From NCBI GenBank assembly GCA_050257395.1, contig JBLMWU010000199.1, positions 1 through 22,899 on the forward strand: a stretch of 22,899 nucleotides of DNA, written 5' to 3'. The stretch comes from JAIRTY01 sp050257395. Its GTDB lineage: Bacteria; Actinomycetota; Actinomycetes; Streptosporangiales; Streptosporangiaceae. The notes beneath the pieces are model-generated. The model saw nothing but the letters and a program-made list of their open reading frames with translations. It ran no database searches and was not told where the DNA came from. Made by a program: the position numbers and the translations under genes. Each line of letters opens with the position of its first letter. The first letter of the stretch is position 1. Of the stretch, positions 14,337-21,908 are shown one piece after another.

Positions 14337-16635
14337 CCGCCGCGCCTGTGCCCGCCGAGTCCCGGGCGGCCGCCACCACCGCCTGGCCCAGGCTGATCCC
14401 GCCGTCGTTGCACGGCACCCGCTGGTGGGTCAGCACCCGGAAGCCGCGTGCTTCCAGCCGTTCCACCACGGCGGACAGCAGCAGCAGGTTCTGGAAGACG
14501 CCGCCGGACAGCGCCACCGCGGCCAGCCCTGTCCGTTCCCGCAGCAGCAGGCAGCAGTCCTCGATGAGGGCGGCCACGCCGTGGTGGAAGCGGGCCGCGA
14601 TGACGCCCGGCGCGGTGCCGGCGGCCAGGTCCTCGCAGACCGCCCGGATCAGGTCGGCCCCGGCCGCCTGCACGACGCCGCCGGGCCGGACGCCGGCCCG
14701 GTAGCCGGACCGTTCCCGCGGGTCGGCCAGCTGCTCCAGCTCGATGGCGGCCTGGCCCTCGTAGTTGATCGCGTCCCGCACGCCCAGCAGCGCCGCGGCC
14801 GCGTCGAACAGCCGGCCGGCGCTGGAGGTGGCCGGCGCGCGGAGGCCGCTGCGCGCCAGCGCGACCACATCCGCCCAGTGCTTCTCGTTCCGCATCATGA
14901 CCGTCAGGCCGCCGGGCGGCCCGCCCGGGTAGGCGGCGTCCAGGTAGGCGGCTGCCATCCGCCACGGCTGGCGGATCGCGGCGGCGCCGCCGGGCATCGG
15001 CACCGGCGCGAGGTGCCCGGCCCGCTCGAAGCCGGCCAGCCCCGCGACCAGGAACTCCCCGCCCCAGATCGTGCCGTCGGTGCCGTAGCCGGTGCCGTCG
15101 AAGGCGACCCCGATCACCGGGCCCTGCTCGCCGTTGTCGGCCAGGCAGGCGGCGATGTGCGCGTGGTGGTGCTGCACGCCGGTGAGCTCGATGTCCGCTT
15201 CCCCGCTGTCGGCCAGGTCCACGGCGTACTTGGTGGACAGGTAGTCCGGATGCAGGTCATGGGCCACCAGCGCCGGCGTGACCTCGAACAGCCGCTGGAA
15301 GTGCGCGATGCCCTCGGTGAACGAGCGCAGGGTCTCCGCGTTCTCCAGGTCGCCGATGTGATGGGAGACGAAGGCGTGCCCGCCCCGGCCCAGGCAGAAG
15401 GTGTTCTTCAGCTCGGCGCCGCAGGCCAGCACGGGCCGCCGGAAGCGGACCGGAACGCTGATGGGCTCCGGCACATAGCCGCGGGAACGGCGCTGCAGCG
15501 CCCCGCGGCCGCGGAAGACGGTGGCCACCGAGTCGTCGGTCCGGATGTGGATTTCCCGGTCGTGCGTGAGGAAGGCGTCCGCGATCCCGGCCAGCCGGGT
15601 CAGCGCTTCGCCGTCGGTGTACACGATCGGCTCGTCGGAGACGTTCGCGCTGGTCATCACCAGCGGCCTGGCCGTGGCGGCGAGCAGCAGGTGGTGCAGC
15701 GGGGTGTACGGGAGCAGCAGGCCGAGCCGCCGGTTGCCGGGCGCGACCGCGCGGGCGACGCCGGTCCCCGGCCGCCGCGGCAGCAGCACGATGGGCCGGC
15801 TGGCCGCGGTCAGCAGCGCGGCCGCCGCGCCGTCCACGTCGCACAGCCGGCCCGCGGCGGGCAGGCCGTCCACCATGACCGCGAACGGCTTGTCCTCGCG
15901 GTGCTTGCGGGCCCGCAGCGTGGCCGCGGCCGTCTCGCTGCTGGCGTCGCAGGCCAGGTGGTAGCCGCCGAGGCCCTTGACGGCCACGGTCTTCCCCGCG
16001 GTCAGCAGCCCGGCCGCGGCGGCCAGCGGGTCGCCGGGCAGCGCCCGGCCGTCCGGCCCGGTCAGCGCCAGCCGGGGGCCGCACGCCGGGCAGCACACCG
16101 GCTGGGCGTGGAACCGCCGGTCAGCCGGGTCGTGGTACTCGGCCGCGCACCGCCCGCACATGGCGAAGCCCACCATGGTGGTGCGCGAGCGGTCGTAGGG
16201 CACATTCCGCACGATGGTGAAGCGCGGGCCGCAGTTCGTGCAGTTGATGAACGGGTACCGGTACCGGCGGTCCGCCGGGTCCGTCAGCTCGCGCAGGCAG
16301 TCGGCGCAGGTGGCGGTGTCCGCCGAGACCAGCGCCCGGCGGCTCCCGCCGCTCTCGCTCGGCACGATCGTGAACCCGCCGCTGCCCGCTGGCGGCAGAT
16401 CCCGGGTGCGGACCCGCTCGATCCTGGCCAGCGCCGGGGCATCCTGCTCCAGCCGGGCCAGGAACGCCGTGACGGCCGCTGGCGGTCCCTCGACCTCGGC
16501 GAACACCCCGTCGGCGTCATTGCCGACCAGTCCACCGAGGCCGAGGCTCGTGGCGAGCGAGTACACGAAGGGCCGGAACCCGACTCCCTGGACGATGCCC
16601 TCGACCCGGATCCCCGTCCTGATGCGTTCGCTCAC
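14326..16635 (-). CDS. hypF: Carbamoyltransferase HypF
   Basis: HypF makes carbamoyl-AMP from carbamoyl phosphate and transfers the carbamoyl group to HypE for cyanide synthesis. The 769-residue product has all family parts. These are acylphosphatase (1-92, VQGVGFRPFV), two zinc fingers (C110-x2-C113 with C132-x2-C135; C160-x2-C163 with C182-x2-C185), a YrdC-like domain (about 205-385) and a Kae1-like domain (about 400-760) with VQHHHAHIAA. The GTG start follows a GGGGGA run almost directly, so the ribosome site spacing is poor. It lies 42 bases downstream of the H1-like gene and could be read through from it, apart from the other hyp genes. Confidence 0.96.
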   Translation of the reverse strand: MSERIRTGIRVEGIVQGVGFRPFVYSLATSLGLGGLVGNDADGVFAEVEGPPAAVTAFLARLEQDAPALARIERVRTRDLPPAGSGGFTIVPSESGGSRRALVSADTATCADCLRELTDPADRRYRYPFINCTNCGPRFTIVRNVPYDRSRTTMVGFAMCGRCAAEYHDPADRRFHAQPVCCPACGPRLALTGPDGRALPGDPLAAAAGLLTAGKTVAVKGLGGYHLACDASSETAAATLRARKHREDKPFAVMVDGLPAAGRLCDVDGAAAALLTAASRPIVLLPRRPGTGVARAVAPGNRRLGLLLPYTPLHHLLLAATARPLVMTSANVSDEPIVYTDGEALTRLAGIADAFLTHDREIHIRTDDSVATVFRGRGALQRRSRGYVPEPISVPVRFRRPVLACGAELKNTFCLGRGGHAFVSHHIGDLENAETLRSFTEGIAHFQRLFEVTPALVAHDLHPDYLSTKYAVDLADSGEADIELTGVQHHHAHIAACLADNGEQGPVIGVAFDGTGYGTDGTIWGGEFLVAGLAGFERAGHLAPVPMPGGAAAIRQPWRMAAAYLDAAYPGGPPGGLTVMMRNEKHWADVVALARSGLRAPATSSAGRLFDAAAALLGVRDAINYEGQAAIELEQLADPRERSGYRAGVRPGGVVQAAGADLIRAVCEDLAAGTAPGVIAARFHHGVAALIEDCCLLLRERTGLAAVALSGGVFQNLLLLSAVVERLEARGFRVLTHQRVPCNDGGISLGQAVVAAARDSAGTGAAVSG

Positions 16636-16677
16636 TCCCCCAGTGTGGCCGCCAGGTGGTGCGGGCCGCGTGCACGC

Positions 16678-17853
16678 TTACCGGATCAGGCCGGCCAGCA
16701 CCCCGTACTCGTCCCGCCTGGTGGGCATGTCCGCTGGCGACGGCGCCGGCTGCGACGGCTCCGGCTGGGTGGCCGGCTCCTGCCGCTCGGGCGCGGTGGC
16801 GGGCCGTTCCGCGGCCGGCCGGGCTGCGGGCTTCGGCTTCGCCGGCGTGCGCGGCCTGGCAGGCGTGCGCGGCTTGGCCGCGGTCCTCGGCTTGGCAGGG
16901 GTCCTCGGCTTGGCAGGGGTCCGCGGCTTGGCTGGGGTCCGCGGCTTGGCTGGGGTCCGCGGCTTGGCCGCGGTCGCCGTCCGCTTCGCGGCCGTCGTGG
17001 TCCGCTTGGCCGCGGCGCCCGTGGCCCGCGTCGCAGCGGTCGCCGTCCGCTTCGCGGTGGTCGTCGTCCGCTTCGCGGCGGTGGTGGCCCGCTTCGCCGC
17101 GGTCCGGCCCGTGGTGGTCCGCGCGGCGGTGGTCCGCGACGCGGCGGCCGTCCGGGTGCCGGTGCTCCGGGTGGCGGACGGGCGCCTCACCGCGGTCCGG
17201 GTGCCGGTGGCCCGGGTCCCCGTCCTGGTGGCACGCCGCGCCGCGGTGCTGCGGCCCGCCGTGCTCCGGCTCGCGGCGGCCCGCGGCCGCGCGCTGGCGG
17301 CCGGCGCCGCAGGCCTGGCCGACGACATGCTCTTGGCGGCCGTGGTCAGCGCCTTCGACGCGGTGGTCATCGCCTTGGTCGCCGCGTTCATGGCCTGCAT
17401 CGCCGCGGACATCGTCCGCGCCGACGTGGTGGCCTTGGTGGCGGCGGACGTCATCTTGGTCGCGGCCGAGGTCACCTTCGCGGCCGCCGAGGAGACGGTG
17501 CGGGCGGCGGCCGCCGGGGTCGCCGAGCTGCGGCTGGCCGCGGTGCTGCGGGTGCTCCGGCTGGCCGCCGCGCTGCGGGTGCTGCGGGTGGCACTGCGGG
17601 TCGCGGGCCGGGTGCTGCGCGACGTGGTGCGCGTGCTCCGGGATGTGGCCCGGGAACTGCGGGTCGCGGAGCGGGTGCCCGTCCCGGTCCGGCTGGTGCT
17701 GCGGGCTGCGGCCGTTCTCGTGCCGGTCCTGCTGCCCGTCCGGGCGCGGCTGCTGCTGGCGGTCTTCCTGGCCGCGCTGCCGGACGCCTTCGTCCGCGCG
17801 GTATTCGCTGACCGGCGGCTGGAGGCCGCGCGTGTCGTCGTTTGCGAAGGCAT
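16678..17853 (-). CDS. Histone H1-like low-complexity basic protein with heptad helix
   Basis: This 391-residue protein is made almost wholly of Ala, Thr, Ser, Arg, Lys and Pro. I chose the ATG at 17853 because GGGGGGAA precedes it; the frame opens eight codons earlier. Residues 10-115 are Ser/Arg/Thr-rich. Residues 120-176 carry a heptad pattern with Val, Met, Leu or Ala at every seventh position (120, 127, 134, up to 176), implying an amphipathic helix. Residues 250-294 have AAKRT-type repeats. Residues 295-342 hold six-residue KPRTPA repeats. An acidic Pro/Glu stretch and the tail DEYGVLAGLIR close it. The basic repeats suggest DNA, RNA or polyanion binding. A nucleoid protein or a phasin-like granule protein are both possible. 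Confidence 0.75.
   Translation of the reverse strand: MPSQTTTRAASSRRSANTARTKASGSAARKTASSSRARTGSRTGTRTAAARSTSRTGTGTRSATRSSRATSRSTRTTSRSTRPATRSATRSTRSAAASRSTRSTAASRSSATPAAAARTVSSAAAKVTSAATKMTSAATKATTSARTMSAAMQAMNAATKAMTTASKALTTAAKSMSSARPAAPAASARPRAAASRSTAGRSTAARRATRTGTRATGTRTAVRRPSATRSTGTRTAAASRTTAARTTTGRTAAKRATTAAKRTTTTAKRTATAATRATGAAAKRTTTAAKRTATAAKPRTPAKPRTPAKPRTPAKPRTPAKPRTAAKPRTPARPRTPAKPKPAARPAAERPATAPERQEPATQPEPSQPAPSPADMPTRRDEYGVLAGLIR
16828..16971 (-). repeat. 18-bp tandem repeats encoding KPRTPA units
   Basis: Eight consecutive 18-base units encode AAKPRT, PAKPRT (four times), AAKPRT, PARPRT and PAKPKP. The central units are nearly identical at the DNA level. Each unit adds two positive charges, as in lysine-rich tails of bacterial H1-like and mycobacterial HU proteins. 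Confidence 0.85.
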
Positions 17854-17878
17854 TGATCTTCCCCCCGTAGTGATCAAT
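17852..17878 (-). promoter_or_regulatory. Inverted repeat framing the ribosome site of the H1-like gene
   Basis: ATTGATC and GATCAAT are perfect 7-base arms separated by 13 bases that hold the GGGGGGAA ribosome site. In the mRNA this would be a hairpin with the site in the loop and the first two bases of the start codon in the stem. As DNA it is a symmetric operator-like sequence. Confidence 0.45.
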
Positions 17879-18508
17879 TACGGGAGTCCTATTCCACGAT
17901 TGGCCGCCGCTTACACCGCAGCGGGCAGGAAATAACCGTTGCGCACCGCCGGCGGCGGCACCCGTACCGGGGCAAGCCGTGATGGACCCGGGCGGTCCGG
18001 AAACAGCGGCAAACGAGCCCAATAGCATGGTAAGACCGGCAGTGGCCGCCATCTCCGGTCCTGGCCTGGGCTGATGATGGCGCCCTCGACCATACCCGTC
18101 ATTCCCGGGGCCGTACCCACCCGACTCGCGGCGGGTGCCAGAAAGGCATCGGGCAAGAAACCTTACGGAGTCAAACGAATGTGATAACCGGGACCGGCAA
18201 TCAGCCCGCAAACGCGGCGCGGAATCAGGCGCGGAATCAGGCCCGGAAATCAGGGAACCGCAAACGGCTCCCGCCGCCGGGACGGCAATAGGGCCGGGAA
18301 ATCACGCCGGGCGCGGGACACCGCCCGCGGGCGGGCCGCGCCCGCGCCGGGCCGCTCACGCCCGCCGCCACAGCAGGGCCGGCGCCCGGGGCCGGCCGCA
18401 CTCTCCGCAGCCCGGTACCGGCGTGTAGCGCGCCGGTGCGCCGGCCGCACGGGCAGACTGGGCGGATGGCCGGCGCATCCGGGCGGCCCGGCGCATTCGG
18501 GAGGCACC
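17879..18508. other. Gene-poor intergenic stretch
   Basis: Short open frames occur here on both strands, but none has a convincing start, composition or motif. The stretch is less GC-rich around 18130-18260 and carries a 12-base tandem repeat. The rest is very GC-rich with many small inverted repeats. It should contain the promoters of the H1-like gene (leftwards) and of the methyltransferase (rightwards), neither of which I can place with confidence. Confidence 0.5.
18216..18252 (+). repeat. 12-bp tandem repeat in the intergenic stretch
   Basis: Two identical GGCGCGGAATCA units are followed by a diverged third (GGCCCGGAAATCA). Isolated AATCA-containing cousins lie nearby (around 18200 and 18300). 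The role is unknown. Confidence 0.7.
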
Positions 18509-19450
18509 GTGGGCGGGCTGACGTCCGTGGAGATCTGCGCAGGCGCCGGCGGGCAGGCGCTCGGCCTGGAGCAGGCGGGGTTCGGTCACGAGGCCGCGGT
18601 GGAACTCGACGCGGACGCCTGCGAGACGCTGCGGCGCAACCGCGGGGCGGACTGGAAGATCATCGAAGGTGACGTCCGCGACCTGGACGGGCGGCAGTTC
18701 CGCGGCGCCGACCTGCTGGCCGGCGGGGTGCCCTGCCCGCCGTTCTCGATCGCCGGGCGGCAGCTGGGCGCGGTCGACGAGCGGGACCTGTTCCCGCAGG
18801 CGCTGCGGCTGGCGGAGGAGATCGGCCCGCGGGCGGTGCTGCTGGAGAACGTGCGCGGGCTGGCGGCGCGCCGGTTCGACAGCTACCGCGCCAGCGTGCT
18901 GGCCCGGCTGCACGCGCTCGGCTACCGGACCTGGTGGGAGCTGGCGCACGCCAGCGACCACGGGGTGCCGCAGCTGCGGCCCCGGTTCGTGCTGGTCGCG
19001 CTGCGTGAACCGTGGGCGTCGGCGTTCCGCTGGCCGCCGCCGTCGCCGCAGCCGCCACCGCCGGTCGGCGCGGTGCTGCGCGAGCTCATGGCCGCGCGGG
19101 GCTGGCCCGGCGCCGCGGAATGGGCCGCCGGGGCGCAGGGCATCGGCCCCACCATCGTCGGCGGCAGCCGCAAGCATGGCGGCCCCGACCTCGGGCCGAC
19201 CCGGGCCCGGGAGGCGTGGCGGAAGCTGGGGGTGGACGGCCTGGGAATTGCCGACGCCGCACCGGGGCCGGACTGGCCGGCCGGGCAGCTGCCGAAGCTG
19301 ACGGTCCCGATGGTCGCCCGGCTGCAGGGCTTCCCCGCCAGCTGGGTGTTTGCGGGCCGCAAGACCGCCGCCTACCGGCAGGTCGGCAACGCGTTCCCGC
19401 CGCCGGTCGCCCGCGCGCTCGGGCTCGCCATCCGCGACGCCCTGGCCTAG
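18509..19450 (+). CDS. DNA (cytosine-5-)-methyltransferase, solitary
   Basis: This 313-residue C5 methyltransferase transfers a methyl group from S-adenosylmethionine to cytosine in a specific DNA site. Motif I is EICAGAGGQALGLEQAGF (8-25). Motif IV is GGVPCPPFS with catalytic C76. Motif VI is LLENVRG (E113). Motif VIII is QLRPR (155-159). Motifs IX-X are RLQGFP (271-276) and YRQVGNAFPPPVA (289-301). The target recognition region between them is short (about 170-265) and contains GPTIVGGSRKHGGPDLGPTR. The GTG start has GGGAGG four bases upstream. No restriction endonuclease gene is next to it, so it is probably an orphan regulator or a relic of a restriction system. Confidence 0.93.
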   Translation: MGGLTSVEICAGAGGQALGLEQAGFGHEAAVELDADACETLRRNRGADWKIIEGDVRDLDGRQFRGADLLAGGVPCPPFSIAGRQLGAVDERDLFPQALRLAEEIGPRAVLLENVRGLAARRFDSYRASVLARLHALGYRTWWELAHASDHGVPQLRPRFVLVALREPWASAFRWPPPSPQPPPPVGAVLRELMAARGWPGAAEWAAGAQGIGPTIVGGSRKHGGPDLGPTRAREAWRKLGVDGLGIADAAPGPDWPAGQLPKLTVPMVARLQGFPASWVFAGRKTAAYRQVGNAFPPPVARALGLAIRDALA

Positions 19451-19472
19451 CGGGCCGCTGGGCAACGGCCCG
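19451..19472. terminator. Bidirectional terminator between methyltransferase and TetR genes
   Basis: CGGGCCG and CGGCCCG form a perfect 7-base stem with an 8-base loop, directly after the methyltransferase stop and 13 bases past the convergent TetR stop. No T-run is present on either strand. Confidence 0.6.
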
Positions 19473-19485
19473 CTGGCGGCCGGGC

Positions 19486-20079
19486 CTATGCCGCCCGCAG
19501 CCCGGCCAGCACCGTGTCGAGCAGCGCGACCTGCCGGTCCGGCGGGACCCGCGCGGGGTACAGCACCGCTTCCACGCTGACGCCGTCGATGAGCGCGACC
19601 AGCTGGTGGGTGGCCTCCTCCAGGTCGAGGCCGGCCCGCAGCTCGCCCCGGCTCTCCGCGTCGGTGAGCAGGCCGCGCAGGCGCCGCCACAGCCGCTCGA
19701 ACTCGGTGTTCTGCAGCTCGGCGAGGCCCGGGTTGCCCAGTGCCCGGCCCCAGAAGCTGACCTCGATCTCCGCCTCCAGCAGCCGCCCGGCGTCCAGCGG
19801 CAGCGCCTCCAGCATGATCACCCGCAGCGCCGCCAGCCCGGACAGGCCGCTGGCCCGCCGGGTCATCCGCTCCCCCACCCGCCGGTGCGCCAGCACCAGC
19901 GCCGAGCCGAGGATGTCCTGCTTGTCGCTGAAGTAGTGGGCCAGGACGCCCGGGGAGTACCCGGCTTCCCGGGCGATCTTCCTGATCGTGGTGCCGGCCA
20001 GCCCTTCCCGGGAAATGATGCGCCAGGTGGCGGCGAGCACCTCGTCCCGCCGCGACTCCCAGTCGACAACCTTCGGCAT
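19486..20079 (-). CDS. TetR-family transcriptional regulator
   Basis: This 197-residue repressor-type protein has an N-terminal helix-turn-helix at about 10-57 (TTIRKIAREAGYSPGVLAHYF) and a C-terminal ligand-binding domain similar in pattern to the BetI-like TetR_C_6 group. It is transcribed away from the aldolase operon, and a dyad lies in the shared intergenic region, so it probably represses that operon and itself. The ligand may be a sugar or pathway intermediate, which is inference. The start ATG begins MPKVVDWESRRDEV, typical of the family. Confidence 0.93.
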   Translation of the reverse strand: MPKVVDWESRRDEVLAATWRIISREGLAGTTIRKIAREAGYSPGVLAHYFSDKQDILGSALVLAHRRVGERMTRRASGLSGLAALRVIMLEALPLDAGRLLEAEIEVSFWGRALGNPGLAELQNTEFERLWRRLRGLLTDAESRGELRAGLDLEEATHQLVALIDGVSVEAVLYPARVPPDRQVALLDTVLAGLRAA

Positions 20080-20154
20080 TCCGCCCAGCTCCCGTCCCAG
20101 CAGACGATGACCGGCAGCCGCGGGCGGCCCGGGGCCGCCGGGCTGTCCCGGCTC

Positions 20155-20184
20155 TTGATTTTATTTATGACGACTGTCTAATAT
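20155..20184 (+). promoter_or_regulatory. Promoter of the aldolase-kinase-aminotransferase operon
   Basis: TTGATT (20155-20160) and TAATAT (20179-20184) are 18 bases apart in a sharply AT-rich islet. A GGAGG ribosome site follows at 20242-20246 before the ATG at 20251. This is among the most consensus-like promoters of the window. Confidence 0.65.
20163..20184. promoter_or_regulatory. Putative TetR operator
   Basis: An imperfect dyad is centred between 20173 and 20174: GAC-N4-GTC with AT-rich arms (ATTTATGAC against ATATTAGAC on the other strand, 6 of 9 matching). It covers the spacer and the -10 element, where bound repressor would block transcription. Confidence 0.45.
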
Positions 20185-20250
20185 CCGGGCAAGCTGCCCG
20201 TCCCGCCGGGATGAGCAGGCGGAGTGTCGCCAAACCGCCGTGGAGGTGGC

Positions 20251-20916
20251 ATGGCTGACCACGCCGACCCGTTCGGTGCCCACCGGGAGAGCCTGGTGGC
20301 GTTCGGCCGCCGGCTGGCTGGTGACGACCTCGCGTACGGCACCTCCGGCAACCTCAGCGTCCGGGCCGGCGAGCTGATGGCCATCACCCCCTCCGGGGTG
20401 CCCTACGAGGTGATGGCGCCGTCCGGCATCTGCCTGGTCCGGGTGGCCGACGGCAGCGTCGCCGGCGGGCACCGGCCGTCCACCGAAACCCCCATGCACC
20501 TGGCCGTCTACCGGGCCACCAGCGCCGCCGCCATCGTGCACACCCACTCGCCGTTCGTGGTGGCGCTGTCGTCGGTGCTGGACGAGCTGCCGGCCGTGCA
20601 CTACGCCATGGCCGGCCTGGGCGGCCCGGTGCGGGTGGCGCCGTACGCCAGGTTCGGCACCGGCGGGCTGGCGGACAGCGCGCTGACCGCGCTGGCCGGG
20701 CGCACCGCCGTGATCCTGCAGAACCACGGCGCGCTGGCCTACGGGTCCACGCTCGCGCAGGCGTACGAGCGGGCGGGCGTGCTGGAGTGGCTGGCCCGTG
20801 TCTACTGGCACGCCCGGATGCTGGGCACGCCGAGGACCCTGGACACCGCCGCGCTGGCGGAGGTCGCCGAGGCGGCCCGCGCCATCCGGTACGGCGAACC
20901 GGACCCGCCGCCATGA
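20251..20916 (+). CDS. Class II aldolase (L-fuculose-phosphate aldolase type)
   Basis: This 221-residue zinc-dependent aldolase/adducin-family enzyme should cleave a sugar 1-phosphate to dihydroxyacetone phosphate and an aldehyde. It has GTSGNLSVR (30-38), TPSGVPYE, TETPMHL with catalytic E79, the metal ligands VHTHSPF (H97, H99) and QNHGAL (H159). The start is the ATG with GTGGAGGTGG upstream; nine earlier in-frame codons lack a ribosome site. Its stop overlaps the kinase start (ATGA). The pair fits a kinase-then-aldolase sugar degradation route. The true substrate is not readable from the sequence. Confidence 0.9.
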   Translation: MADHADPFGAHRESLVAFGRRLAGDDLAYGTSGNLSVRAGELMAITPSGVPYEVMAPSGICLVRVADGSVAGGHRPSTETPMHLAVYRATSAAAIVHTHSPFVVALSSVLDELPAVHYAMAGLGGPVRVAPYARFGTGGLADSALTALAGRTAVILQNHGALAYGSTLAQAYERAGVLEWLARVYWHARMLGTPRTLDTAALAEVAEAARAIRYGEPDPPP

Positions 20917-21908
20917 GCCTGCCGACGCCCTCCCCCGTGGTGGTGAGCCTGGGCGTGCACATCGTGGACGTGCTCGGGCGGCCGGTCACCGGCATCCCGC
21001 CCGGGCAGGGCAGCGTGCTGCTGGAGGAGATCCGGCTCACCGCCGCGGGCACCGCCGCTGGCACCAGCGTGGACCTGGCCAAGCTGGGCGCGCAGGTCAT
21101 CGCCATGGGCGCGATCGGCGCGGACGCGCTCGGCACGCTGCTGGTGTCGCTGCTGGAGGGCCACGGGGTGGCCACCACGCTGCTGGCCCGCAAGCCGGGC
21201 GCGCAGACCTCCGCCACCATGCTGCCGATCCGGCCGAACGGGGAACGGCCCGCCCTGCACGTCCCCGGCGCCAGCCCGCACCTGGACCTGGCCGACGTGG
21301 ACCTGGGCGTGATCGGCGCCGCCGACGTGCTGCACGTGGGCGGGCCCGACGCGCTCGGCCGCTTCCTCGGCGATCCGCTCGCCCGCGTGCTGGCGGCCGC
21401 CCGCGGGCACGGCACGCTCGTCACCATGGACGTGCTGCGGCCCGGCGACCAGGCGACCTTCGAACGGCTGCGGCCGCTGCTGCCCCAGGTCGATTTCTTC
21501 CTGCCGAACGAGGACCAGCTGCTGGCCCTGACCGGCGACGCGGACCTGGACGCGGCGATCGGGACCGTCCTGGCCGCCGGCGCCGGCTGCGTGGCGGTCA
21601 CCCGCGGGGCCGCGGGCAGCCGGGTCGCGGCGGCCGGCACCGACCTGACCGTCCCGGCGCTGCCGGTGCCGGTGGTGGACACGACCGGCTGCGGCGACGC
21701 GTTCTCGGCCGGCTTCATCGTCGGCATCTGCCGCGGCTGGGACCCCCGCCGGGCCGCGGAGCTGGGCACGGCCGCGGCCGCCCTGGTCGCCCAGGGCCTG
21801 GGCTCCGACGCGGTGCTGACGGACTTCGGCCAGGCCGAGGGCCTGCTGGCGGATCCGCCCGCCGCGGGCCCGCCAGCAAACGACTCACGAGGAGAGCGCG
21901 TCCCATGA
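20913..21908 (+). CDS. PfkB-family carbohydrate kinase
   Basis: This 331-residue ribokinase-type enzyme phosphorylates a sugar or related alcohol with ATP. The PfkB signature DTTGCGDAFSAGF (256-268) has catalytic D262 and the anion hole GCGD. LPNEDQLLALTG (198-209) and VTRGAAGS (229-236) are further family landmarks. The N-terminal sugar-binding part has GTSVDLAKLGAQV where ribokinases have GGxxxNxAxxxAxLG, so the substrate may deviate from ribose. Both gene ends overlap their neighbours by ATGA, so it is firmly part of the operon. Confidence 0.92.
   Translation: MSLPTPSPVVVSLGVHIVDVLGRPVTGIPPGQGSVLLEEIRLTAAGTAAGTSVDLAKLGAQVIAMGAIGADALGTLLVSLLEGHGVATTLLARKPGAQTSATMLPIRPNGERPALHVPGASPHLDLADVDLGVIGAADVLHVGGPDALGRFLGDPLARVLAAARGHGTLVTMDVLRPGDQATFERLRPLLPQVDFFLPNEDQLLALTGDADLDAAIGTVLAAGAGCVAVTRGAAGSRVAAAGTDLTVPALPVPVVDTTGCGDAFSAGFIVGICRGWDPRRAAELGTAAAALVAQGLGSDAVLTDFGQAEGLLADPPAAGPPANDSRGERVP

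Noticed and set aside
16828..16971. CRISPR-like array
   Set aside because: The 18-base units are contiguous without spacers and keep the reading frame as coding repeats.
14425..17811. A 1128-codon open frame on the plus strand
   Set aside because: It lies antisense to hypF and the H1-like gene, has Arg/Gly/Pro-skewed composition and no domain. It arises from the lack of stop codons in GC-rich DNA.
16214..17935. A 573-codon plus-strand frame rich in Ala/Val/Arg opposite the H1-like gene
   Set aside because: It is a mirror of the repetitive minus-strand gene, without a ribosome site, and spans into hypF antisense.
17911..18156. An 81-codon minus-strand frame upstream of the H1-like gene
   Set aside because: It has a normal amino-acid mix in places but no ribosome site or motif; the evidence is too weak to list as a gene.
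18250..18507. An 85-codon minus-strand frame and other short frames in the intergenic stretch
   Set aside because: They have no ribosome site, low-complexity Arg/Pro/Gly content and no conserved-looking segment.
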